DNA of 64,000 nt from Amycolatopsis dendrobii (GTDB lineage: Bacteria; Actinomycetota; Actinomycetes; Mycobacteriales; Pseudonocardiaceae), in the NCBI RefSeq assembly GCF_014145675.1, contig NZ_JACGZW010000011.1, positions 310,001 through 374,000 on the forward strand. The letters run 5' to 3'. A model generated the notes under the pieces. That model had not been told where the DNA came from, searched no databases, and saw nothing but the letters and a program-made list of their open reading frames with translations. Shown here one piece after another: positions 52,385 to 61,716 of this stretch. A program made the position numbers and the translations under genes. Position 1 is the stretch's first letter. Each line of letters starts with the position of its first letter.

Positions 52385-54043
52385 GTGGCGAGGAAATGGG
52401 TTTCCGCGGCGGCGATCGCGGCATTGGCGGTATTATCCGGTCCGAGTCCGGCGGCGGCCTTCTCCGGAACCGGGTGGCATTCCGAGAATGCGCAAGCGTC
52501 CCCCGAAGCGACTGCGGAAATCGCATTGAAACTGTTGCGCGACGGCGGCTTCCAGGTCACCGAGAAGGTGACTGTCCCAGGTGGACAACGGCTGGTGTCC
52601 ACGTTGCCGCTGCGGCTGCCCGCCGACGACGGGCAGGACCTCCGCTACACGGTGCGGGACGCGAAGGCCACCGGCGGCAGCGCCGTCGCGCAGGCCGACG
52701 ACCAGTTGACGCTCACCTTCGGCGCGGGCGAATCCACCGTCGTCTACACACTCGCCGGCGCCCTCGCCGACCAGGGCGGCGGCCAGCAGGTGCGCGCGCT
52801 CGTCGCGGGCGGCTTCGACCAGCCGGTGAAGGAAATCAAGGCGTCCTTCCTCGCCCCGGCCCGGCAGATGGCGCCGGTGACCTGTTCGATCGGCGCGAAC
52901 CAGCCGTGCACGCTGTCCGAGGTCGACCACACCGGCGTGCTGCGGCTGCAGCAGAACGATTTGCCGCCGGGCGCGCGGATGGAACTGTCAGTCGGGCTGC
53001 CGCCAGGCACCGCGCCGGCGAATGCCGATTTCGTGCCGGCCAGCGCATTGGCGGCGGCATTCTCGCTCACCTTGCCGTCCGTCATCGGCTTCGCCGTGGT
53101 TGCCGTTTTGCTGATTGCCACCGCACTATTCGTATGGCGGCGCCGAAAGCAGGACGAACTCGCGACCAGCGTCGGCGATACCACAATCGAAGTTCTTTTG
53201 CAGGAAAACGGCCGAACTTGGTTCGCTTCTCCGGACGGGGTGCTTCCCGGGCAGATCGGCACCGTGATGGACGAGTCGGTGGACCCGGTGGACATCGCGG
53301 CCACCGTCGTCGATCTGGCGGTGCGGAATTACCTGTGGCTGGCCGAGCTTCCCGGTCCGGACTGGCAGATCTCCCGGCGGAACCCGCCGGACGAGCACCT
53401 GCGCGATTTCGAGCGGGTGGTCTGCGAAACGCTGCTGCCGGAAGGTACCGACACCGTCCTGCTGTCCCGGCTGCACGATCTCGACGCGGCACCGATCCAG
53501 GACTCCATGTACCGGGACGTCGTTGCCAGCCAATGGTTCTCGCGTCGTCCGGACACCTCGCGCGGGGTGCTGGCGCTGCCCGGCGTCCTGCTGTTCGTGC
53601 TCGGCTTGGTCGCGACGGCGGTGCTTTCGTTCACCGTCGGGCACGCGCTGCTGGGCGTCGCGGTCGCGCTCGCCGGCCTGGGTCTGGCCGCGGCTCGCGC
53701 GCTGCTGCCGTCCCGCACCGCCCGCGGCCGCGCGGTCGCCGGCCAGATCCGCGGGCTGTTGCACTACCTGCACCGTCTGCGCGCGGAAGACATCGAACGC
53801 CCGGCGGACCGCGAGATGGTGTTCTCCCGTTCTCTGCCGTACGCGGTGGTGCTCGGCGACACCGAACGCTGGCTCGGCGCGTTCGCCGGCTTGGACCCGG
53901 ACGCCGACGGCCAGGCCGGCCTCTCCTGGTACGGCGGCGTCGAACAGGACAATGACCTGCGTCGCTTCGGCCCTCGGCTGCTGGCCTTCCTGACCGCGCT
54001 CAACCACGCGCTGACGAAGGAACCGTCGAAAACCGGGTCGTAG
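52385..54043 (+). CDS. DUF2207 membrane protein
   Basis: 552 residues. Signal peptide (VSAAAIAALAVLSG, AAAFSG), an extracytoplasmic beta domain (about 45-210, QVTEKVTVPGGQRLVSTLPL), a membrane helix near 230 followed by RRRK, a cytoplasmic part, two more helices around 400-440, and a C-terminal region (HYLHRLRAEDIERPADREMV, then YAVVLGDTERWLGAF) typical of DUF2207. Function unknown. Forms a divergent pair with the metallopeptidase, and the two are bracketed by tsaE-derived direct repeats. Confidence 0.83.
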   Translation: MARKWVSAAAIAALAVLSGPSPAAAFSGTGWHSENAQASPEATAEIALKLLRDGGFQVTEKVTVPGGQRLVSTLPLRLPADDGQDLRYTVRDAKATGGSAVAQADDQLTLTFGAGESTVVYTLAGALADQGGGQQVRALVAGGFDQPVKEIKASFLAPARQMAPVTCSIGANQPCTLSEVDHTGVLRLQQNDLPPGARMELSVGLPPGTAPANADFVPASALAAAFSLTLPSVIGFAVVAVLLIATALFVWRRRKQDELATSVGDTTIEVLLQENGRTWFASPDGVLPGQIGTVMDESVDPVDIAATVVDLAVRNYLWLAELPGPDWQISRRNPPDEHLRDFERVVCETLLPEGTDTVLLSRLHDLDAAPIQDSMYRDVVASQWFSRRPDTSRGVLALPGVLLFVLGLVATAVLSFTVGHALLGVAVALAGLGLAAARALLPSRTARGRAVAGQIRGLLHYLHRLRAEDIERPADREMVFSRSLPYAVVLGDTERWLGAFAGLDPDADGQAGLSWYGGVEQDNDLRRFGPRLLAFLTALNHALTKEPSKTGS

Positions 54044-54064
54044 AGGATTGCCGGACGGTAAGCG

Positions 54065-54532
54065 CTAGGCCGCTTGCAACTCGTCGACCCGGGTGGTCCA
54101 GGAGCCGTGCGGTTCCAGCACGACGGCCCGGGTGTCGTCGTCGTGGCGGGTCAGGCGAACGACGAGGTGGTCTTCCGACAGCCGTTCCGCGCTGCCCTCG
54201 CCCCACTCCACGACCACCGCGGACGATTCCAGGTCAGTGTCCAGATCGAGGTCGTCCAACTGGGACAGATCGCCGCCGAGCCGGTATGCGTCCACGTGGA
54301 TCAGCGGCACCCCGGCCGCACCCGCGGCGTGCACCCGCGCCAGCACGAAGGTCGGCGAACTGACGCGTCCGCCGACGCCGAGGCCGTCCGCGATCCCCCT
54401 GGTCAGCGTCGTTTTGCCGGCCCCGAGCGGACCGTCCAACAGCACCAGGTCGCCCGCGCGCAGTGCCGCGCCCAGCGTCCGCCCGAAGGCCATCGTGTCC
54501 TCGGGGGTTTCCAGAATCACCTTGTCCACCAC
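54065..54532 (-). CDS. tsaE: tRNA threonylcarbamoyladenosine biosynthesis ATPase TsaE
   Basis: 155 residues. Walker A GPLGAGKTT at 34-42, the conserved SSPTFVLARV and HVDAYRLGG, and VVVEWGEGSAERL. TsaE is the ATPase that recycles the TsaB-TsaD complex during t6A synthesis. GTG start inside the end of the hydrolase gene (16-base overlap), so the alr-hydrolase-tsaE operon is tightly packed. Its usual neighbour tsaB is 12 kb away. Confidence 0.95.
   Translation of the reverse strand: MVDKVILETPEDTMAFGRTLGAALRAGDLVLLDGPLGAGKTTLTRGIADGLGVGGRVSSPTFVLARVHAAGAAGVPLIHVDAYRLGGDLSQLDDLDLDTDLESSAVVVEWGEGSAERLSEDHLVVRLTRHDDDTRAVVLEPHGSWTTRVDELQAA
54067..54156. repeat. tsaE 3'-end copy of the direct repeat
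   Basis: The intact copy of the 86-90 base direct repeat whose second copy is at 50840-50925. See the finding on the flanked module. Confidence 0.88.
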
Positions 54533-55605
54533 CAGTTTCGCCGGTTCGGCGCGGCGCTGCCACCACAGCGCTGCAGCAGGTCGATGAGATGGCTGTTCAC
54601 CAGCTCGGGCTGTTCGAGCTGCACCATGTGCCCGGCTCCGCGCACCCGCACGAGCTCCGCGTCCGGCAGCTCGGCGGCGATGCGCTCGGCGTGCGCGAAC
54701 GGGGTAAAGCGGTCCGCGTCGCCGCCGATGACCAGCACTTGCGCGTGTTTGAGCCCGGCCAGCACAGCGTAGCGATTGTGACTGCCGAGAGTGTCCACGA
54801 AGTTGATCAGCCCGCGCACCGGCGTCACCGCGAGCATTTCCAGCATGAAGTCGACCAGGCGCGGCGAGACGTCACGGCTGCCGAACGCGAGCCGTCGCAC
54901 TGCCTGCCGGGTCAGCTGACCGCCTGCCGCGCGCACGAACTCCACCAACCCGGGTTGCCATCCGGCCAGCTCGCCGACGCCGCGCGTGAGCGGGTTGTGC
55001 TTGGACAGCAACGGCCTCGGCAACCCGCGTGCACCGACTTCGCCCGCCGCGGTCGCGATGAAAGCGACGCCGCATACGCGGTCTTCGAAGAGGTCTGGCC
55101 GTTGCGCAGCCAGTTCCATGATCACCATGCCGCCCATGGAATGTCCCATGAGGACGATCGGTCCTTCGGGCACTAACGCGCGCAGCACGCTGTCGAGATC
55201 GTGCGCGAGCTGTTCGATCGTCGACGTCTCAGTGGACGCTTCTCCGGACAGACCGTGACCGCGATGGTCGAAGTAGACCTGCCGTACGCGCGGCAGCCGC
55301 AGCGAAGCGACGTCGCGGCGCTGGAAGTGCCACGAGCGCCGCGAAAGCGCGAAGCCGTGTACTCCGACGAGAGTCAGCTCCGGCTTCTCGCCGTCCTCAG
55401 GGTCGATCTCCTCGACCGACAGCGGCGTGCCGTCTTCAGCCGCGACAGTGGACGTCCGGTCCGGCTTCAGCTCGCCTAGCGGTTCGTCGGCGAACGGGTC
55501 CTCGGTCGGTTTGCGTTGCTGCGACGCGACAACTGCCGCTGCCGCGCCCGTCACTACCGCTCCGACTCCGCCGACGATCGCCCACAGCCGCGCCGACGGA
55601 GTCAC
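54517..55605 (-). CDS. Alpha/beta hydrolase
   Basis: 362 residues. One N-terminal membrane helix (LWAIVGGVGAVVTGAAAAVV), then the alpha/beta fold with oxyanion-region VGVHGFALS, nucleophile elbow LMGHSMGGMVIME, acid GGDADRFTPFAH and His in VRGAGHMVQLEQ. Substrate unknown. Its GTG overlaps the alr stop by 4 bases and its end overlaps tsaE. A hydrolase between alr and tsaE is a common actinobacterial arrangement. Confidence 0.9.
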   Translation of the reverse strand: MTPSARLWAIVGGVGAVVTGAAAAVVASQQRKPTEDPFADEPLGELKPDRTSTVAAEDGTPLSVEEIDPEDGEKPELTLVGVHGFALSRRSWHFQRRDVASLRLPRVRQVYFDHRGHGLSGEASTETSTIEQLAHDLDSVLRALVPEGPIVLMGHSMGGMVIMELAAQRPDLFEDRVCGVAFIATAAGEVGARGLPRPLLSKHNPLTRGVGELAGWQPGLVEFVRAAGGQLTRQAVRRLAFGSRDVSPRLVDFMLEMLAVTPVRGLINFVDTLGSHNRYAVLAGLKHAQVLVIGGDADRFTPFAHAERIAAELPDAELVRVRGAGHMVQLEQPELVNSHLIDLLQRCGGSAAPNRRNWWWTR

Positions 55606-56723
55606 GCCCGCTCCCCCACGTACCGGCGGTGCACCCGCGGCCGGTACATCGAGGTGACGATCTCGTAGTCGATGGTGCCGATCTTGTCCGCCCATTCGCG
55701 CGCGGTCGGCTCGCCCGAGCGGCCCGCTCCGAACAGCACGACCTCGTCGCCCACCTTGGGCACGTCCTCGTTGCCGACGTTGACCACGAGCTGGTCCATG
55801 CAGACCCGCCCGACGACCGGCCGCCGTTTCCCGCCGAGCCAGACGTCCATCCGGCCGGACAGCGTGCGCGGCACCCCGTCGGCGTACCCGGCGGGCACGA
55901 GCGCGAGCGTGGTGTCCTCGTGCGCGGTCCAGGTGTGTCCGTAGGAGACGGATTCGCCTGCCGCGAGCGGCTTGGTGAGCACCACGGTGGAACGGAAGGT
56001 CATCACCGGACGCAGGTCGTCGTCGGTGGGCACCGGGTTGAGGCCGTACATCGCGATACCCGGGCGAACCAGTTCGAAGTGCAGGTCGGGCCGGGTGAGC
56101 GTGGCCGCGGAGTTCGCCAGGTGCCGGATCGGGTCGAGACCGGCGGCGCGAGCCGCGTCGTAGGCCTCGCCGAACAGCTTCGCCTGCGCGTCGATCGACG
56201 CGTGCCCCAGCTCGTCGGCGCAGGCCAGGTGCGACCAGACGGCCACGACCTCGACGCCGCGCGCCTTGGCCGCCGCCTCGACCAGCGCGGGCCAGTCGGC
56301 GGGCGGGCAGCCGTTGCGGCTCAGCCCGGTGTCGATCTTGAGGTGCACACGGGCGCGCTTCCCGGCGCGCGTCGCCGCGGCGTCGACCCTGGCCAGCTCG
56401 CCGAGGGAGCTGACGCCGAGGTCGACGTCCGCCTCGATGCCGGGCGTGAAATCCAGCTCCGGAACGTCCAGCCAGCTGAAGAGCGGCACGGAAAGGCCCG
56501 CGGCCCGCAGGTCGAGAGCTTCCCGCAGCGAACAGGTGCCGAGCCAGCTCGCCCCGGCCTCGACCGCGGCGCGGCCGACGGGAATCGCGCCGTGGCCGTA
56601 CCCGTCGGCCTTGACCACGCACATCACGGCCGCACCGGGGGCCCGGGCGGCCAGCAAGGAAACGTTGTGCCGCAGTGCGCCGAGATCGATCACGGTCTCG
56701 GCGTGCGGAGAACTGGCAGTCAT
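55602..56723 (-). CDS. alr: Alanine racemase
   Basis: 373 residues. PLP-dependent; makes D-alanine for peptidoglycan. PLP-Lys in VMCVVKADGYGHGAIPVGRA, the second catalytic Tyr in SYGHTWTAHEDTTLAL, and PGIAMYGLNPVP and GRVCMDQLVVNVG. ATG at 56723 chosen because the fold begins 10 residues later. First gene of alr-hydrolase-tsaE. The upstream gap holds a 15-base inverted repeat that may be regulatory. Confidence 0.96.
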   Translation of the reverse strand: MTASSPHAETVIDLGALRHNVSLLAARAPGAAVMCVVKADGYGHGAIPVGRAAVEAGASWLGTCSLREALDLRAAGLSVPLFSWLDVPELDFTPGIEADVDLGVSSLGELARVDAAATRAGKRARVHLKIDTGLSRNGCPPADWPALVEAAAKARGVEVVAVWSHLACADELGHASIDAQAKLFGEAYDAARAAGLDPIRHLANSAATLTRPDLHFELVRPGIAMYGLNPVPTDDDLRPVMTFRSTVVLTKPLAAGESVSYGHTWTAHEDTTLALVPAGYADGVPRTLSGRMDVWLGGKRRPVVGRVCMDQLVVNVGNEDVPKVGDEVVLFGAGRSGEPTAREWADKIGTIDYEIVTSMYRPRVHRRYVGERA

Positions 56724-56744
56724 AACGACTGCCAGTTTCCCACG

Positions 56745-56835
56745 TTGCCAATTCGGCCAAAAGTAGGCCGACCCCCACGCGGCACGCAACCGTCGCTACG
56801 AAGTCATTCGGCCGTAGCTGTGGCCGAATTGGCAA
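56745..56835. promoter_or_regulatory. Long inverted repeat in the alr promoter region
   Basis: TTGCCAATTCGGCCA (56745-56759) is repeated exactly in inverted form at 56821-56835, 61 bases apart. Each half also takes part in a local palindrome: ATTCGGCC-N7-GGCCGA at 56751-56771 and ATTCGGCC-N8-GGCCGAAT at 56806-56829. This suggests two binding sites for one dimeric regulator upstream of alr. Confidence 0.6.
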
Positions 56836-56854
56836 TAATCGGCGCAGTATCGGC

Positions 56855-57955
<1,101 letters not shown>

Positions 57956-57958
57956 CGG

Positions 57959-59392
57959 TCAGTCCTCTCCCAATTTCGCGGAAACCCCGTGCGCGGCCTC
58001 GCGCGCCTCGAGGTGGCGTTGCTGGATCTCGATGCCCGCGGCGCGCAGCGCCCCGGTCGGCTCGTCCAACCCGAGCTGGTTCTTGGTTCCGGTCCACGCG
58101 GGCGGTTCGGCGGCGCCAGAAAGCGCCCAAGCGGCCTGTCGAGCGGCCCCGAGCGCGACGTACTCGCCGACCTCGGGGATCACGACAGGCAGGCCAAGCA
58201 CGATCGGCGCGATCGCGCGGACCGCGGCGGATTGCGCGCCGCCGCCGATGAGCAGCACGCGCTTCACGGCCATGCCCTGCGCGCGCACCGCGTCGAGCCC
58301 GGCGGCCAAGCCGCAGACCATGCCCTCGACGGTCGCCCGCGCGACGTTCTCCGGCGTCATGTTCGCCCTGGTCAGACCGTGCAGCGAACCGGTCGCGCCG
58401 GGCAGGTTCGGGGTGCGCTCGCCGTCGAGGTAGGGCAGCAGCGTGAGGCCGCCCGCACCCGGTTCGGCGGCCAGTGCGAGCCGGTCGAATTCGGCCAGGT
58501 CCACCCCGAGCATCGCCGCGCCCGCGGTGAGCACGCGGGCGGCGTTGAGGGCGGCGGTCAGCGGGAGGAACCGGCCGGTGGCGTCGGCGAATCCGGCGAC
58601 CAGGCCGCTCGCGTCGGCCGCGCCGGTCTCGGTGACGCCGAAAACCGTGCCGCTGGTGCCGATCGAGATCACCGCGTCGCCAGGGGCCAGTTCGAGCGCG
58701 AGGGCGGCGGCCATGTTGTCGCCGGTGCCGGCGGAGACGAGCATGCCCTCGCTGGTGTGCCCGGCGACGTCGGACGGGCCGAGCACCGTCGGCAGATCCG
58801 GGGTGCGGCCGCCGAACGCGTGCGCGAGAACGTCGGGGCGGTACGTGTTGTCCGTGGGCGAGAAGTAGCCGGTGCCGGAGGCGTCGCCGCGGTCGGTCAC
58901 CGCGGTTTCCGGACAGCCGAGCAGCCGCCAGGTGAGCCAGTCGTGCGGCAGCAGGACGCGCGCGACCCGGTCGGCGTTCTCCGGTTCGTGCTCGGCGAGC
59001 CAGCGGAGCTTGGTGACGGTGAAGCTCGCGACCGGGACCAGCCCGACCGACTTCGCCCACACGCCGGGTCCGCCCAGTTCCTCGGTCAGGTCCTTGGCTG
59101 CCTGCGCGGAGCGGGTGTCGTTCCACAGCAACGCCGGGCGGACCACCTCACCGGCCTCGTCGAGCGTGACCATGCCGTGCTGCTGACCGCCGACGCCGAT
59201 CGCCTTGACGCCGTCGAGGACGTCGCGAGTGGCGTCCGCAAACGCTTGCGCCCACGCTGCGGGGTCGACCTCGGTGCCGTCCGGATGCGGCGCCCGGCCG
59301 GTGCGCACGATCTCGCCCGTGCGCGCGTCGCAGACCACGACCTTGGTCGACTGGGTCGACGAATCGACCCCGGCCACCAGCTCAGCTGTCAT
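57959..59392 (-). CDS. xylB: Xylulokinase-type FGGY carbohydrate kinase
   Basis: 477 residues. FGGY motifs: VAGVDSSTQSTKVVVCDAR for phosphate binding, GVGGQQHGMVTLDEAG, LWNDTRSAQAAKDL, VISIGTSGTVFGVTE and the second-domain VLLIGGGAQSAAVRAIAP. The Gln-Gln-His-Gly segment is typical of xylulokinases. Phosphorylates D-xylulose (or a close ketose) into the pentose phosphate pathway. ATG has GAGGGGC upstream and overlaps the deoR stop by 11 bases. Confidence 0.88.
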   Translation of the reverse strand: MTAELVAGVDSSTQSTKVVVCDARTGEIVRTGRAPHPDGTEVDPAAWAQAFADATRDVLDGVKAIGVGGQQHGMVTLDEAGEVVRPALLWNDTRSAQAAKDLTEELGGPGVWAKSVGLVPVASFTVTKLRWLAEHEPENADRVARVLLPHDWLTWRLLGCPETAVTDRGDASGTGYFSPTDNTYRPDVLAHAFGGRTPDLPTVLGPSDVAGHTSEGMLVSAGTGDNMAAALALELAPGDAVISIGTSGTVFGVTETGAADASGLVAGFADATGRFLPLTAALNAARVLTAGAAMLGVDLAEFDRLALAAEPGAGGLTLLPYLDGERTPNLPGATGSLHGLTRANMTPENVARATVEGMVCGLAAGLDAVRAQGMAVKRVLLIGGGAQSAAVRAIAPIVLGLPVVIPEVGEYVALGAARQAAWALSGAAEPPAWTGTKNQLGLDEPTGALRAAGIEIQQRHLEAREAAHGVSAKLGED

Positions 59393-60206
59393 AGGGCTGC
59401 CCCTCCTCGACGTACTCCGCGGCCTCGACCGCCGTTCCTTCGTTCAGCGCGGCCTCGATCTCCTCGGTGGGAGTGGCTTCGCTGGTGATCAGGAGGTCGT
59501 AATCGCCGACGGTGCCGTGCGCGTACGTCGCGGTGCGGCCGAACTTCGAGTGGTCGAGGACCAGCACGTTGCGGTTCGCGGCGCGCAGCACGGCCTTCTT
59601 CAGCTCGGCGTAGTCGCGGACCGGGTGGAACAGCCTGCCCACCGCGACCGCGCTCACCGAGACGAACGCGATGTCCACGCGGATGCGCTCGAGCAGCGCG
59701 AGCACGTCGGGGCCGGAGCAGGAGTCGTACTCGGGGTCGTAATGCCCGCCGGCGAGGACGACGTCGACACCGGTGCCCAGCAGCCGTGCGGCCTGCAGCG
59801 AGTTGGTGATGACGGTGAGGCGCTCGATCCGGGCCAGCCGCTCGACCAGCGGGAACAGCGTGGTGGAGTCGTCCACGAACACCGCCTGGCCGGGTTCGAC
59901 CTGCTGAATCGCGAGGTCAGCGAGGGCTTCCTTCTCGGCCGAGTGCAGCGTGAACCTGCTGGCGGTCTCCATGGTGAGCGCCGGGTACGCCTCGACCTTG
60001 CCGCGCAGCTTCCGCAACAGCCGCTTGTCAGCGAGTTCGTCGAGGTCGCGGTGCATCGTCATGAGGCTCACGCCGAACCGGGCGGTGAGGTCGTCGATGC
60101 GGACTTCGCCCTGGTCAATGACGTAGTCGAGGATCTCCTGGCGCCGCTGCTCCACCGCGGCGTCGGACGGGCGCGTCTTCGGCCGTCCTGGCGTGTCTCG
60201 ACTCAC
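59382..60206 (-). CDS. DeoR/GlpR-family sugar-operon repressor
   Basis: 274 residues. N-terminal DeoR helix-turn-helix (EQRRQEILDYVIDQGEVRID, then LTARFGVSLMTMHRDLDELA) and a C-terminal sugar-phosphate sensor domain (VFVDDSTTLFPLVERLA, VVLAGGHYDPEYDSCSGPD). First gene of deoR-xylB-msiK; it likely represses its own operon and responds to a sugar phosphate made by the kinase (inference). A palindrome lies 27 bases upstream of the GTG start. Confidence 0.9.
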   Translation of the reverse strand: MSRDTPGRPKTRPSDAAVEQRRQEILDYVIDQGEVRIDDLTARFGVSLMTMHRDLDELADKRLLRKLRGKVEAYPALTMETASRFTLHSAEKEALADLAIQQVEPGQAVFVDDSTTLFPLVERLARIERLTVITNSLQAARLLGTGVDVVLAGGHYDPEYDSCSGPDVLALLERIRVDIAFVSVSAVAVGRLFHPVRDYAELKKAVLRAANRNVLVLDHSKFGRTATYAHGTVGDYDLLITSEATPTEEIEAALNEGTAVEAAEYVEEGQPYDS

Positions 60207-60232
60207 ATCTCGTTCTTACCAGATATCGCGAG

Positions 60233-60253
60233 TCGAGTTAACACGTAACTCGA
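60233..60253. promoter_or_regulatory. Operator palindrome of the deoR-xylB-msiK operon
   Basis: TCGAGTTA-ACACG-TAACTCGA, a perfect 8+8 inverted repeat with a 5-base spacer, in the 50-base gap between nnr and deoR. Confidence 0.65.
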
Positions 60254-60256
60254 TAA

Positions 60257-61699
60257 CTATGCGGTCGCGCGAACCAACCGGAGCGCGGCGGGGATGGCGT
60301 CGACCAGACCGGACGCCGACGTCGGCACGTCCTCAGCGGCGAGCGCGCCAGCCAGCGAATGGACCTGCGCAGCAGCGGCGGCGGCCAGCCACGGATCGAG
60401 TCCGGCGGCCAGCAATGACCCGACCAGGCCGGTCAGCACGTCGCCGGAGCCGGCGGTGGCCAGCCAAGACCCGCGCGGAGTGTTCACCGCGACGCGGCCG
60501 TCTGGAGCGGCGACGACCGTGCAGTGGCCTTTCAGCAGCACAACCGCGTCGTACTTCTTCGCCGCTTCCCGCGCCGCTGCGACGCGATCCGAGCCCGGAC
60601 GGCGGCCCATCAGGCGTTCGTATTCGCCAGCGTGCGGGGTGAGCACGAGCGGAGTGTCCGGATCGCGGGCGTCGAGGACTTCGGGGGTGTTCGCGATGAT
60701 CGTGGTGGCGTCGGCGTCCGCGCACACCGGGACGCCCTGGCCGAGGATGTGCCGCAGGATCTCGCGGCCTTCCCCGCCAGTGCCGATGCCAGGACCGACC
60801 ACCCATGCCTGCACCCGGCCCGCGTCGGTGACCGAGCCAGTCGCGACGATCTCCGGCCAGCGCGAGCGCACGACGTCCGCGGCGTGTCCGGCGTAGCGGA
60901 CCATGCCCGCCGTCGCGCGGACCGCGGAACCGGACGCGAGCACCGCCGCGCCGGGGTACGTCGCCGATCCGGCCGCGATGCCGACTACGCCCTGGCTGTA
61001 CTTGTCGTCCTCCGGGCCGGGGATCGGCCACACCTCGGCGACATCGGCCAGGTCAAGGCGGTGCAGATCCGGCTCGTCCAGCCAGGGTCGCAGGCCGATG
61101 TCCACCAGCACGACCTCGCCGCATTCCTCCGGAGCCAGCACGTGCACGGGCTTGAGCGCCCCGAAGGTGACCGTGCGCGCGGCGGTGACGTGCGGACCGT
61201 CGACCGCGCCGGTGTCCGGGTCGACGCCGCTTGGCAGATCCACCGCCACCACGGGCGCTTCGATCCGCGCGACCAGCTCGGCCGCCTCCGGACGCAACGG
61301 GCCGCGAGCCGAAATGCCGACGATGCCGTCCACGACGACGTCCGCTCGTTCGATCCACTGTGGACTGTCCGCAGTGGACACCACGCGACCGCCAGATCGC
61401 CGCAGTGCGGCCAATCCGGCCGGATGCGCCTTCTCCGGCTTCAGCAATACCGCGGCCACCGCGACACCGCGCCGACGCAGGAAAGCCCCAGCCCACAACG
61501 CATCGCCGCCGTTGTTGCCCGAACCGACCAGCAGCACTACCCGACGGCCGGAGACGCCGCCGGTGTACTCGGCCAGCAGCCCAGCCACCTCGGCGGCGAG
61601 GCCGAAGGAGGCCCGGCGCATCAGCTCGCCGTCCGGGGTGCGCGCGAGCAGCAGGTCCTCCGCCGCGCGAATCCGTTCTGTAGTCCAGATTCCTTGCAC
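60257..61699 (-). CDS. nnr: Bifunctional NAD(P)H-hydrate repair enzyme (epimerase/dehydratase)
   Basis: 480 residues. The N-terminal YjeF_N epimerase domain (about 1-215) has LLVGSGNNGGDALWAGAFLR and VVDGIVGISARGPLR. The C-terminal ADP/ATP-dependent dehydratase domain (about 230-480) has WVVGPGIGTGGEGREIL, LVLTPHAGEYERLMGR, VVLLKGHCTVV and LATAGSGDVLTGLVGSLLA. Repairs damaged NADH and NADPH hydrates. GTG start with GGAGG 8 bases upstream. Eighteen bases after glmS stop. Confidence 0.95.
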   Translation of the reverse strand: MQGIWTTERIRAAEDLLLARTPDGELMRRASFGLAAEVAGLLAEYTGGVSGRRVVLLVGSGNNGGDALWAGAFLRRRGVAVAAVLLKPEKAHPAGLAALRRSGGRVVSTADSPQWIERADVVVDGIVGISARGPLRPEAAELVARIEAPVVAVDLPSGVDPDTGAVDGPHVTAARTVTFGALKPVHVLAPEECGEVVLVDIGLRPWLDEPDLHRLDLADVAEVWPIPGPEDDKYSQGVVGIAAGSATYPGAAVLASGSAVRATAGMVRYAGHAADVVRSRWPEIVATGSVTDAGRVQAWVVGPGIGTGGEGREILRHILGQGVPVCADADATTIIANTPEVLDARDPDTPLVLTPHAGEYERLMGRRPGSDRVAAAREAAKKYDAVVLLKGHCTVVAAPDGRVAVNTPRGSWLATAGSGDVLTGLVGSLLAAGLDPWLAAAAAAQVHSLAGALAAEDVPTSASGLVDAIPAALRLVRATA

Positions 61700-61716
61700 G
61701 GCGGCGGCCTCCGGTC

